Program-made: the position numbers and the translations under genes | The notes under the pieces: model-generated | Databases searched by the model: none | Told to the model about the DNA's origin: nothing | What the model saw: the letters and a program-made list of their open reading frames with translations, nothing else | Source: Streptomyces sp. NBC_00459 | GTDB lineage: Bacteria > Actinomycetota > Actinomycetes > Streptomycetales > Streptomycetaceae | Direction: 5' to 3' | Assembly (NCBI RefSeq): GCF_036013955.1 | Contig: NZ_CP107903.1 | Span: 6,076,001-6,140,000, forward strand | Length of the DNA: 64,000 nucleotides | Part shown: positions 34,576 to 43,109 of the stretch, piece after piece | Layout: every line of letters begins with the position of its first letter | How positions within the stretch are numbered: position 1 is the stretch's first letter

Positions 34576-34715
34576 CGTCACGTTCTCCAAACAGTGCGAA
34601 ATGTGAAGTGCGAATGCGTGCGCCGTTATCGGTCACGGGTGGCGACTGGCTCGTGAAGATACCGTGACCTGATCGTGTCTTCAAGGTAAGAGGGCCGTGA
34701 TCATCCTGCTCAACG

Positions 34716-34733
34716 GGGTGAGCCGGGTCACCC
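34716..34733. promoter_or_regulatory. Inverted repeat between beta-rich protein and lipid-kinase genes
   Basis: GGGTGA (34716-34721) and TCACCC (34728-34733) are perfect inverted arms separated by 6 bases, centred about 70 bases before the lipid-kinase start. This could be an operator for the divergent pair. The arms resemble half-sites described for BldM-type regulators but in the opposite arrangement. Confidence 0.35.
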
Positions 34734-34794
34734 TTGAATCCCGCTTTGTTCCGCCTGTGAGCAGGCTGAATGCGAACTCTGCTAAAACGTCGGC

Positions 34795-36288
34795 ATGGAC
34801 ATGGGTACCGGCGTGGGCAACGAGCTGTTCGGGCGCGCGCACGCCCGGCAGCGCTGGGCGGCGCGCGGTGCGCTCGGAGCCGCCGGGCTGGCGGTGCTGC
34901 TGCCGATCGGATACGCGGGCATGGGCAGCCTGCTGCTCGCGGTGGTCGGCGTGGGCGGGGCCGTGCTCACGGCCTCCGGACTGTGGTGGGCGCTCGCCCG
35001 CCGCGGCCTCGTGCGGGGCGTGGGGGCGCTGCTCGCCGTCGCCACCCCCATCGCCGTCGTCGCCCTCTTCGCCGCCGCCAACCTGCTGGGGCCGGCCCTC
35101 GCCTCCCTCGCCCTCTGGGTCGCCGCCGTCTGGGCCGGAAAGTTCGCGCTGAGCAGCACCAGATCCCATGTCCTGCCGGTCCTCGAGTACGAGTCGCCCG
35201 CGCCCCTGCGGCCCTTCCTCCTCATGAACCCGCGCTCCGGCGACGGAAAGGTCGAGCGTTTCAGGCTGCGTGAGAAGGCGGAGCGGCTCGGCGCCCGCGT
35301 CCACCTGATCGACCCCGCCAAACCCGAGCCCGAGGATGTCGTCGCCCTGGCCCGGGAGGCGGTCGCGGCGGGTGCGGATCTCCTCGGCGTGGCCGGCGGC
35401 GACGGCACCCAGGCCCTCGTCGCGGGCGTCGCCGCCGAACACGGCCTGCCCTTCCTGGTCGTGTCCGCCGGTACGCGCAACCACTTCGCCATGGACCTCG
35501 GCCTCGACCGCGACGACCCCGCCGCCTGCCTCGACGCCCTCACGGCCGCGGGCGGGGTGGAGCTGAAGGTGGACCTGGGCTTCCTCGACAGCGGCACCGG
35601 CGGCTCGGACGACGGCGGTACGGCGGGCAGCCGCCCCTTCGTCAACAACGCCTCCTTCGGTGCGTACGCGTCGATCGTGCAGAGCCCCGCCTACCGTGGC
35701 GACAAGGTCGGCACCACCCTGGGGCTGCTGCCCGAGCTGCTCACCTTCGAGCGCGGCCCGACACTGACCGCCCGGGCGTATCCGTACGGGCGGACGCAGC
35801 CGGGGGAGACGGTCATCCACGCGCCGCAGGCAGTCCTGGTCAGCAACAACCGGTACCGCATGGACGACCTCGTCGGCCTCGGCCGCCGCGAACGCCTGGA
35901 CGCCGGTGTCCTCGGCGTGCTCGGCATCAAGGTCGAGGACGCGGCCCAGGCCGCCGAACTGCTGCTCGGCCGGTACGCCACCGGCATGACCGTCGTCACC
36001 GCCCACGAGGTCGTCATCGACGCAGACCTGCCCGAGATCGAGGTCGGCCTCGACGGCGAGGCCCTCGTCCTGCCCACCCCCGTCCGCTGCCGTGTCGAAC
36101 CGGGCGCCCTGCGCGTCCGTGTCCCCCGGAACCGGCCCGGTGTGCCCGCTCCGACGCCCCCCATGGACTGGCGGCGGCTGCGCAAACTGGCGGCGACGGT
36201 CGGACGTACGGCGCTGCCCCGCCGTACGACGGACGCCCTGAACCGGCGTCGACAAGCGTCGGGCCCGCAGGGTAGGGATGGGACATGA
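34795..36288 (+). CDS. Membrane-anchored diacylglycerol kinase family protein
   Basis: 497 residues, ATG at 34795. Three or four hydrophobic helices occupy about residues 22-125, followed by a DAG-kinase catalytic domain. LLMNPRSGDGK (about 142-152) and GVAGGDGTQALVAGVA (about 198-213) form the nucleotide site, and SAGTRNHFAMDLGLD and FVNNASFGAYASIV follow. The family phosphorylates lipid alcohols such as diacylglycerol or sphingosine-like molecules; the lipid here is unknown. Its last codon overlaps the start of the next kinase gene (ATGA), so the two are translated together. That coupling suggests that the kinase and lipid phosphorylation belong to one process. Confidence 0.9.
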   Translation: MDMGTGVGNELFGRAHARQRWAARGALGAAGLAVLLPIGYAGMGSLLLAVVGVGGAVLTASGLWWALARRGLVRGVGALLAVATPIAVVALFAAANLLGPALASLALWVAAVWAGKFALSSTRSHVLPVLEYESPAPLRPFLLMNPRSGDGKVERFRLREKAERLGARVHLIDPAKPEPEDVVALAREAVAAGADLLGVAGGDGTQALVAGVAAEHGLPFLVVSAGTRNHFAMDLGLDRDDPAACLDALTAAGGVELKVDLGFLDSGTGGSDDGGTAGSRPFVNNASFGAYASIVQSPAYRGDKVGTTLGLLPELLTFERGPTLTARAYPYGRTQPGETVIHAPQAVLVSNNRYRMDDLVGLGRRERLDAGVLGVLGIKVEDAAQAAELLLGRYATGMTVVTAHEVVIDADLPEIEVGLDGEALVLPTPVRCRVEPGALRVRVPRNRPGVPAPTPPMDWRRLRKLAATVGRTALPRRTTDALNRRRQASGPQGRDGT

Positions 36289-38060
36289 GCAACAGCGGGG
36301 ACGTCGGCGCGCATGAGGACGGGGGGAACCGGAACGGGGGAAGCAGGGGCGGCGAGGGGCGGCTGGTCGGTGGCCGGTACCGGCTGACCGAACGCATCGG
36401 CTCCGGCGGCATGGGCACCGTGTGGCGGGCCCGGGACGAACTCGTCGAACGCGAGGTCGCCGTCAAGCAGCCGAGGCTGCCCGGGGACCCGCAGGACGCC
36501 GCCCACCAGCGGATCGCCCACCGTCTCCACCGGGAGGTACGGGCCGCCGCGCGCGTCGACCATCCCTCGGCCGTCTCCGTCCACGATGTCGTCGTCGAGG
36601 ACGGACTCCCCTGGATCGTCATGGAGTTGGTGCGCGGCGAGTCCCTGCACGAGGTGCTCCAGCGCGGCGCCATCGAGCCCGCCGAGTCCGCGCGCATCGG
36701 CCTCGCGGTGGTCGGCGCGCTGCGCGCCGCGCACTCCGTCGGGATCGTCCACCGGGACGTGAAACCCGCCAATGTGCTGCTCGGGCAGCACGGCCGGGTC
36801 GTCCTCACCGACTTCGGCATCGCGCACATCATGGGCGAGGAATCCCTCACGATGAGCGGGGAGTTCGTCGGCTCCCTGGAGTTCATCGCACCCGAGCGGA
36901 TGTCCGGCCGGGGCGCCGGACCGCCCTCCGACCTGTGGTCGCTCGGCGTGCTCCTGTACGCGGCCGTCGAGGGCTGGTCCCCCTTCCGCCGTACGACGCT
37001 GGAGTCCACGCTCGCCGCGATTCTCGCCGCCGAACCGGTCAAGACCCAACAGGCGGGCCCTCTCGGCCCGTTGCTCGTACGGATGCTGGCGAAGGACCCC
37101 GCGGACCGTCCCGACGCCGACGAGGTCACCGCGGCTCTGGAGGCGGTCGCCAAGGGACGGCCGCTGCCGATGCCGTCGGAGCACGGTGAGTTGACGAAGG
37201 CTCAGGAACCGTCCGGGGCAAGGGAGTTCGCAGGCGACGCGGGGACGGTACGGCTGAAGGGCGAGGGCGGGACACCCAAGTCCGCGTCCGGCTCGGTTTC
37301 CGCCTCCGTTTCCGCCTCGGTTTCCGGGTCCGATACGGCCGTACCCGGCACGTCGGTACCCGGGGCCTCCGTGCCCAAGCCCTCGCCCGAAACCCGCGCC
37401 GTCCCGCTGCCCGCCGGCAAGCCGCCGCGTCGCCGCCGTCGGCGCCTGGTCCTCGCGGTCCTGGCCGGTGCCGTCGTGCTCGTGGCCGCGGGCATGCTGT
37501 TCGAGGGGTCGCTCGTCGAGACCAGCGGCGAGGACGCGACGGCCGCGGTGGAGGAGCCGCGCGGCACCCCGAGCGCCGCACCCACGGAGGTTGTCCCCAC
37601 CCTCGACAACTGGCTGGCCCACGACGAGAAGGACCTGAAGGCGGTCCTCGCCCTGCCCCGCCAGTACGTCCGTTTCCACCAGCAGGGCGACGCCGCCGAC
37701 CAGCCCAGGATGGCGATCTACGACAACGACGAGACCATCCAGGTCCGCCTCACCCTGTGGGACAAGGCACCCCGCTCGCCCCTGGGCCAGGCGAAGGAGG
37801 CCGCCGACATCTGGTCGGGATACGGCGAGTCGACCACCAGCTACACCGACACGACCGTCGGCGGCTACGAGGCCGTCCAGGCCGACACCGCGTACGAGAC
37901 CGAGGGCAGGCTCGTCCGGGTCATGCAGGTGGAGATCCTGACCGACGACGCCAGGCTGTACGAGCTGCGCGTCGACATGCCCAAGGGGACCGCGGACGAG
38001 AAGCGGGGGATGGACGTCTTCAAGGGGGCGCGCGACCGGCTCGAAATCGACAGGAACTGA
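36285..38060 (+). CDS. Membrane Ser/Thr protein kinase (cluster member 5)
   Basis: 591 residues, ATG at 36285 overlapping the lipid-kinase stop. The kinase domain (about 30-295) is complete: GSGGMGTVWRARD, VAVKQPRL, HRDVKPANVLLG (about 156), DFGIAHIMGE, EFIAPERMSG and DLWSLGVLLY. A Ser/Val-Ser repeat linker and a basic RRRRRR stop lead to a membrane helix (about 386-406). The outside domain (about 440-591; LPRQYVRFHQQGD...VRLTLWDKAPRSPLGQ...YEAVQADTAYETEG) is related to the other four but more divergent. Unlike its paralogues it is coupled to the DAG-kinase-like gene rather than to the kinase series. Confidence 0.92.
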   Translation: MSNSGDVGAHEDGGNRNGGSRGGEGRLVGGRYRLTERIGSGGMGTVWRARDELVEREVAVKQPRLPGDPQDAAHQRIAHRLHREVRAAARVDHPSAVSVHDVVVEDGLPWIVMELVRGESLHEVLQRGAIEPAESARIGLAVVGALRAAHSVGIVHRDVKPANVLLGQHGRVVLTDFGIAHIMGEESLTMSGEFVGSLEFIAPERMSGRGAGPPSDLWSLGVLLYAAVEGWSPFRRTTLESTLAAILAAEPVKTQQAGPLGPLLVRMLAKDPADRPDADEVTAALEAVAKGRPLPMPSEHGELTKAQEPSGAREFAGDAGTVRLKGEGGTPKSASGSVSASVSASVSGSDTAVPGTSVPGASVPKPSPETRAVPLPAGKPPRRRRRRLVLAVLAGAVVLVAAGMLFEGSLVETSGEDATAAVEEPRGTPSAAPTEVVPTLDNWLAHDEKDLKAVLALPRQYVRFHQQGDAADQPRMAIYDNDETIQVRLTLWDKAPRSPLGQAKEAADIWSGYGESTTSYTDTTVGGYEAVQADTAYETEGRLVRVMQVEILTDDARLYELRVDMPKGTADEKRGMDVFKGARDRLEIDRN

Positions 38061-38162
38061 CTCCCGGTCGGCTCCCGGCCGAGAAAAAGTGACGCAACCC
38101 GCTGTCCGCGGCCGTATCGGGGTGGCCGCGCGATGCACAACGCGCTGATCAGCGGATTCGTT

Positions 38163-38242
38163 GCCAGTGGTCACTGGCGGCATGCCGCTGAGGGTCGGGA
38201 CCTTGTGCGTACTCGGTGAATCCGGGTTACCCATGGGTACCC
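38163..38242. promoter_or_regulatory. Cluster of palindromes before the aldehyde dehydrogenase
   Basis: In the 213-bp space before the dehydrogenase there are three palindromes. GCCAGTG-GT-CACTGGC is at 38163-38178, CGGCATGCCG at 38178-38187, and a near-perfect GGGTTACCCATGGGTACCC at 38224-38242, about 30 bases before the start codon. At least the last is well placed for an operator. The regulator is not identifiable. Confidence 0.4.
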
Positions 38243-38273
38243 AAAGCCTCCGAGCCGTCATACCCTGCGGCTC

Positions 38274-39905
38274 ATGACGGACTCGCAGGCCCCGGTAAAA
38301 CCCGGCACCGACGCCCCCACCGGTACGAACCCCCTGGCACCCGCGCCCACAGGCGCCCGCACCGCCGCCGACGTGGTCACCCCCGAGCTGGTCGCCCAGC
38401 TCACCAAGGGTGTCGTCGGCTCAGGTCGCACCGCCAACCACACCCCGTTCACCGGCGAGAAGCTGGCCGACCTGCCCGAGTCCACCCCCGAGGACGTGGA
38501 GAAGGCGTACGAGCGGGCCCGCGTCGCCCAGGCCGTCTGGGAGCAGACCCCGGTACGGCAGCGCGCGGCCGTGCTGCTCCGCTTCCACGATCTGGTGCTG
38601 GCCCGCCAGGCAGAGGTCCTCGATCTCATCCAGCTGGAGACCGGCAAGGCCCGCCTGCACGCCCACGAGGAGGTCCAGGCCGTCGCCGTGGCCGCCCGCC
38701 ACTACGGCCGCATGGCCCCCAAGTACCTGAAGCCGAAGCGGCACGCGGGCGCGATGCCCACCCTCACCAAGGTCACCGAACTGCGCCACCCGCGCGGGGT
38801 GGTCGGCCAGATCGCCCCCTGGAACTACCCGCTGGAGCTGTCGGTCGGCGACGCGATCCCGGCCTTCGTCGCGGGCAACGCCGTCGTGATGAAGCCGGAC
38901 ACGGAGACCTGCCTGACGGCCCTGTGGGCCCGGGACCTGCTCATCGAGGCGGGCCTGCCCGCCGATGTCTTCCAGGTCGTCCTCGGCGAGGGCCCCGTCA
39001 TCGGCCCCGAGGTCGTCAGGCACGCCGACTACGTCTCCTTCACCGGCTCCACCCGGACCGGCCGTGAGGTCGCGCAGGGCGCCGCCGCGCGTCTGGTCGG
39101 GGTGTCGCTCGAACTCGGCGGCAAGAACGCCATGCTGGTCCTGGAGGACGCCGACATCGAGAAGGCGGCGGCGGGCGCGGTCCGGGCCTGCTTCTCCTCC
39201 GCCGGCCAACTCTGCATCTCCATCGAGCGGTTGTACGTCCACGAGTCGATCGCGGACGCGTTCGTCGAGCGCTTCGCGGCCCGTACGAAGGCGATGCGGC
39301 TCGGCAAGTCCCTGGCGTACGGCGCCGACATGGGCTCGCTGGTCGGCGAACGCCAGCTGGAGACGGTCACGAAGCACGTCGACGAGGCGGTCGCGAAGGG
39401 CGCGAAGGTCCTCGCGGGCGGCACGGCCCGCCCGGACATCGGCCCGTACTTCTACGAGCCGACCATCCTCGACGGCGTCGAGACCCCGATGGCCGTCTGC
39501 TCGGAGGAGACCTTCGGCCCGGTCGTCGCGATCTACCGCTTCAAGACGGACGACGAGGCGGTGACCCTCGCCAACTCCACGCCGTACGGCCTGAACGCCT
39601 CGGTCTGGACGAAGAGCGCCGCCCGTGGCCGCGCCGTCGCGGCCCGCGTGCGCTGCGGCACGGTCAACGTCAACGAGGGCTACGCGGCCGCGTACGGCAG
39701 CGTCCAGTCGCCCATGGGCGGCATGAAGGAATCCGGCCTCGGACGCCGCCACGGATCCGAGGGCATCCTCAAGTACACCGAGGCCCAGACGATCGCGCAG
39801 CAGCGCCTGCTGCCGCTGGCCCCGGCCCTGGGCATGGACGACGAGAAGTACGCGGAGTTCATGAGCAGGAGCCTCAAGGTGATGAAGGCACTGAGGCTGC
39901 GTTAG
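38274..39905 (+). CDS. gabD2: Succinate-semialdehyde dehydrogenase-type aldehyde dehydrogenase
   Basis: 543 residues, ATG start. It is an NAD(P)-dependent aldehyde dehydrogenase: IAPWNYPLELSVGDAIPAFVAGNAVVMKPD binds the cofactor, VSFTGSTRTGREV follows, the general base Glu is in LELGGKNAML (about 280), and the nucleophile Cys is in SSAGQLCISIERLY (about 314). SEETFGPV and PMGGMKESGLGRRHG are also intact. The sequence is of the GabD2/GabD1 type annotated in actinobacteria as succinic semialdehyde dehydrogenase, converting succinate semialdehyde to succinate (GABA shunt). The substrate is family-based. A GMC oxidoreductase gene starts 46 bases downstream, probably in the same operon. Confidence 0.88.
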   Translation: MTDSQAPVKPGTDAPTGTNPLAPAPTGARTAADVVTPELVAQLTKGVVGSGRTANHTPFTGEKLADLPESTPEDVEKAYERARVAQAVWEQTPVRQRAAVLLRFHDLVLARQAEVLDLIQLETGKARLHAHEEVQAVAVAARHYGRMAPKYLKPKRHAGAMPTLTKVTELRHPRGVVGQIAPWNYPLELSVGDAIPAFVAGNAVVMKPDTETCLTALWARDLLIEAGLPADVFQVVLGEGPVIGPEVVRHADYVSFTGSTRTGREVAQGAAARLVGVSLELGGKNAMLVLEDADIEKAAAGAVRACFSSAGQLCISIERLYVHESIADAFVERFAARTKAMRLGKSLAYGADMGSLVGERQLETVTKHVDEAVAKGAKVLAGGTARPDIGPYFYEPTILDGVETPMAVCSEETFGPVVAIYRFKTDDEAVTLANSTPYGLNASVWTKSAARGRAVAARVRCGTVNVNEGYAAAYGSVQSPMGGMKESGLGRRHGSEGILKYTEAQTIAQQRLLPLAPALGMDDEKYAEFMSRSLKVMKALRLR

Positions 39906-39951
39906 CACCGCGGCCGCGCCGGACAGGTTCTGTTCTCAACGAGGAGAGCAA

Positions 39952-41763
39952 GTGTCGTACGACAGCGATCACGACGACGACCACGCCTATGACTACGACG
40001 TCATCGTCGTCGGCTCCGGCTTCGGCGGCTCCGTCACCGCCCTGCGGCTGACCGAGAAGGGATACCGGGTCGGCGTACTGGAGGCGGGCCGCCGCTTCAC
40101 GCGCGACACGCTCCCCAGGAACTCCTGGGACCTCAAGAACTACCTCTGGGCGCCGAGGCTCGGTATGTACGGCATCCAGCGCATCCATCTGCTGGGCAAC
40201 GTGATGGTGTTGGCGGGCGCGGGTGTCGGCGGCGGTTCGCTGAACTACGCCAACACCCTCTACGTACCGCCGAAGCCGTTCTTCGAGGACCCCCAGTGGC
40301 GTGACATCACGGACTGGCAGGAGGAGCTCCGCCCGTACTACGACCAGGCCCGGCGCATGCTCGGCGTACGGCTCAACCCGACGATGACCCCGTCCGACGT
40401 CCATCTGAAGGCGGCGGCCGAGCGGATGGGCGTCGGCGACACCTTCCACATGGCGCCGGTCGGCGTGTTCTTCGGCGACGGTGAGGATGCGGAGGGGGCG
40501 GTGAAGGCGGCGCCGGGGGAGCAGGCCCCGGACCCCTACTTCGGCGGCGCCGGGCCCGCCCGCAAGGCGTGCACCGAGTGCGGTGAGTGCATGACGGGCT
40601 GCCGCCACGGCGCGAAGAACACCCTCAACGAGAACTACCTCTACCTGGCCGAGAAGGCGGGCGCGGTCGTCCACCCCCTGACGACGGTGGTGTCCGTCAC
40701 GGACGACTCACGCGGCGGCCACGCGGTCGCCACGCTCCCGACGGACGCGAAGAGGAAGGGCGCGGGCCGTACGTACACAGCCCGGCGCGTGGTCCTGGCG
40801 GCCGGCACCTACGGCACCCAGACCCTCCTCCACCGGATGAAGGCGGGCGGCCAACTCCCGTACCTCTCGGACCGGTTGGGCGAGCTGACCCGTACCAACT
40901 CGGAGGCGCTGGTCGGCGCCCAGACCGACAACCGCCGTTACCGCAGGGCGACCGGCGAGGCGAAGGTCGACTTCACGCGCGGAGTTGCCATCACGTCCTC
41001 GATCCATCCGGACGAGAACACCCACATCGAACCCGTCCGCTACGGCAAGGGCTCGAACTCGATGGGCGGCCTGTCGATCCTCCAAGTCCCGTACGCGGAA
41101 GGGTCGTCGAGGGCCCTGGGCTGGCTGACGAACGCGGCCCGCCACCCTCTCCTCGTCCTCCGCTCGATCTCCAACCGCCACTGGTCGGAGCGGACCATCA
41201 TCGGCCTGGTGATGCAGTCCCTGGACAACTCCCTGACCACGTATCTGAAGCCGAAGGGCGCGGGCAAAGGTCTCTTGACGGCCCGTCAGGGCCACGGCTC
41301 CCCCAACCCCAAGCAGATCAGGGCGGCGACGGAGAGCGCGTCGGCCATCGCCGCCGAGATCAACGGCTTCGCCGGCAGCAACGTGGGCGAACTGATGGGC
41401 ATGCCGCTGACCGCCCACTTCCTGGGCGGCTGTCCGATCGGCGACTCGCGGCAGACGGGAGTGATCGACCCGTACCACCGCCTGTACGGCCACCCGGGCA
41501 TCTCGGTGGTCGACGGCGCCGCGGTCTCCGCGAACCTGGGCGTCAACCCGTCCCTCACGATCACCGCCCAGGCCGAACGCGCGATGTCGTACTGGCCGAA
41601 CAACGGCGAGGCGGACCCGCGTCCGGCCCAGGGCGCCGCGTACGAGCGTCTGCAGCCGGTCGAGCCGAAGGCGCCGGTGGTCCCGGCGGAGGCGTTCGGC
41701 GCGCTGCGACTGCCGTTCCTGGGGATGCCGACGGTAAGGCCCGCGAGCAAAGAGCGCGAGTGA
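39952..41763 (+). CDS. GMC-family FAD oxidoreductase (cholesterol-oxidase-like)
   Basis: 603 residues, GTG start preceded by GAGGAG. The FAD motif DVIVVGSGFGGSVTALRL is at about residues 13-30. VLAGAGVGGGSLNYANTLY is a GMC hallmark, and LGGCPIGDSRQTGVIDPYHRLYGHPGISVVDGAAVSANLGVNPSLTI closes the FAD domain. A Cys-rich insertion (ACTECGECMTGCRHGAKNTL, about 205-224) could hold a metal or disulfides. The same layout is seen in mycobacterial ChoD, which has synteny with this region (next to guaB3 there). The true substrate, whether sterol or another alcohol, is not known. It is followed by a bidirectional terminator. Confidence 0.88.
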   Translation: MSYDSDHDDDHAYDYDVIVVGSGFGGSVTALRLTEKGYRVGVLEAGRRFTRDTLPRNSWDLKNYLWAPRLGMYGIQRIHLLGNVMVLAGAGVGGGSLNYANTLYVPPKPFFEDPQWRDITDWQEELRPYYDQARRMLGVRLNPTMTPSDVHLKAAAERMGVGDTFHMAPVGVFFGDGEDAEGAVKAAPGEQAPDPYFGGAGPARKACTECGECMTGCRHGAKNTLNENYLYLAEKAGAVVHPLTTVVSVTDDSRGGHAVATLPTDAKRKGAGRTYTARRVVLAAGTYGTQTLLHRMKAGGQLPYLSDRLGELTRTNSEALVGAQTDNRRYRRATGEAKVDFTRGVAITSSIHPDENTHIEPVRYGKGSNSMGGLSILQVPYAEGSSRALGWLTNAARHPLLVLRSISNRHWSERTIIGLVMQSLDNSLTTYLKPKGAGKGLLTARQGHGSPNPKQIRAATESASAIAAEINGFAGSNVGELMGMPLTAHFLGGCPIGDSRQTGVIDPYHRLYGHPGISVVDGAAVSANLGVNPSLTITAQAERAMSYWPNNGEADPRPAQGAAYERLQPVEPKAPVVPAEAFGALRLPFLGMPTVRPASKERE

Positions 41764-41816
41764 AGGGCGCGAGTGAAGCAAGGGCGTAAAGGGGGGAGCG
41801 CAAAGAGGGTGGAACA

Positions 41817-41860
41817 AAGAGAAGGACCCGCGCCCCCCTCCGAGCGCAGGTCCTTCTCTT
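41817..41860. terminator. Bidirectional terminator between convergent genes
   Basis: AAGAGAAGGACC (41817-41828) and GGTCCTTCTCTT (41849-41860) form a perfect 12-bp stem around a 20-base GC-rich loop. The A-rich and T-rich ends suit both strands, serving the GMC gene and the convergent LAxTG-protein gene. Confidence 0.88.
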
Positions 41861-41875
41861 GTTCTTGGCGGAGGC

Positions 41876-42907
41876 TTACGCCTCCGTGCCCGCCTTCCGG
41901 CGGCGCATCGCGAACACCGCACCCGCACCGGCGACGACGGCGACACCGCCGACCAGGCCGATCATCGGCAGGGCCGAACTGGAGCCGGTGTTGGCGAGGT
42001 TGCCGCTCGGCAGGTCGGAGACGCTGCCCTGGGGCTTGTGGACCGGGTCCTTGGAGCCGCTGTCGCCCGGCGTGGCCGTACCCGGGTCGGGGTTCGAGGA
42101 GCCGGCCTTGAGGACCTCGAAGTCGTACTGGGCCCAGCCCTCGGCGATGCAGTCCTGGCCGTCGACGTTGTCGATGTAGGCGCCGGAGCCGAAGGAGTAG
42201 GCGTCGCCCGCGGGGGCCTGCTTGTCGATGCTGACGCGCAGGTCGACGGACTTGCTCGCCTCGGCCTTCAGCTTGTCGACGTAGAAGAAGTAGTCGCCGG
42301 CCCAGTCGTCGTTGCCGATCCGGTCCCAGTCGCCGGTCTCCGGGTTCTTGAACTCCAGGTCGACGTACGGGCTGAGGAACTTCGCCTCGTCGAACTCGTA
42401 GTTCTCGATCTCGGCGTAGAAGGCGACGCCCTCGATGTCGGCCTTCGAGTCGTTGGTGACGATCAGCTTGAAGGCGTGGAACCCGTCGCCCGCGACGATC
42501 TTGCCCGGCAGGCCCTTGATGTCGGCCGACACCTTGGCGTCGCTGTAGTCCTCGTCGAGGTCCTCGCAGAACGGGACGTCCGGGTCCGTCGGCGTCTCGC
42601 TCGGCTCGGCGGAGACCGAGGGGGAGGCGGAGACCGACGGGGAGGCGGACGTGGAGGGCGAGGCGGAGTCACTCGTGCTCGCGCTCGGCGAGGTGCTGGT
42701 CGACGGTGCGTCGGACGGCAGGCCGGTGTCGGAGGGCGTCGCCGACACGGTGTCGCTCGGGGTCTGCGAGGGAGTCCCGGTGACGGCCGTCTCGACCGGG
42801 GAGGCCGAGGGTGACTCTTCGGCGAACGCGGCGGGCGCGGACAGCAGAGTCAGCGGGGCTATGACAGCTGTCGCCGCTGCTGCGGCCATGACACGGCGAA
42901 GCTTCAT
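41876..42907 (-). CDS. Cell-wall-anchored protein with LAxTG sorting signal
   Basis: 343 residues, ATG at 42907. It has a Sec signal peptide (about 1-29, AFAEE cut site) and a long Ser/Thr/Pro stalk (about 30-105; SPSASTSDSASPSTSASPSV). A globular domain (about 110-270; ADIKGLPGKIVAGDGFHAFKLIVTNDSKADIEGVAFYAEI, then GAYIDNVDGQDCIAEGWAQYDFEV) contains two Cys that may pair. The C-terminus is LANTG, a hydrophobic helix and MRRRKAGTEA, the signal for a class E sortase. It is therefore exported and covalently attached to peptidoglycan. No sortase gene is nearby. The domain is not recognised. Confidence 0.9.
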   Translation of the reverse strand: MKLRRVMAAAAATAVIAPLTLLSAPAAFAEESPSASPVETAVTGTPSQTPSDTVSATPSDTGLPSDAPSTSTSPSASTSDSASPSTSASPSVSASPSVSAEPSETPTDPDVPFCEDLDEDYSDAKVSADIKGLPGKIVAGDGFHAFKLIVTNDSKADIEGVAFYAEIENYEFDEAKFLSPYVDLEFKNPETGDWDRIGNDDWAGDYFFYVDKLKAEASKSVDLRVSIDKQAPAGDAYSFGSGAYIDNVDGQDCIAEGWAQYDFEVLKAGSSNPDPGTATPGDSGSKDPVHKPQGSVSDLPSGNLANTGSSSALPMIGLVGGVAVVAGAGAVFAMRRRKAGTEA

Positions 42908-43007
42908 GAAGACCTCGAGATCTCGGGACATCCAGGTGCGGGGCACGGGCGTGACCCCTGGTTCTGAACGTGTGACATGCGGCAGCTGTGGATGGTTGCT
43001 CTTCACT

Positions 43008-43026
43008 CACACAAAATTTATGTGTG
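43008..43026. promoter_or_regulatory. AT-rich inverted repeat in divergent promoter region
   Basis: CACACA (43008-43013) and TGTGTG (43021-43026) enclose AAATTTA. Nearby are TGTGACATG (42971-42979) and GTCACATGTG (43031-43040), TGTGA/TCACA half-sites like those of Crp-family proteins but spaced too far apart for one dimer. The cluster lies between the LAxTG-protein gene and the divergent membrane-protein gene. It is an operator candidate for either. Confidence 0.4.
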
Positions 43027-43109
43027 CTGGGTCACATGTGGTGTGCCCCTCGGGTTTTGGGTGGGGGCTTGTTGTGGATCCGCTTTCGGATCGCCTAGAA
43101 CTATCCCTC

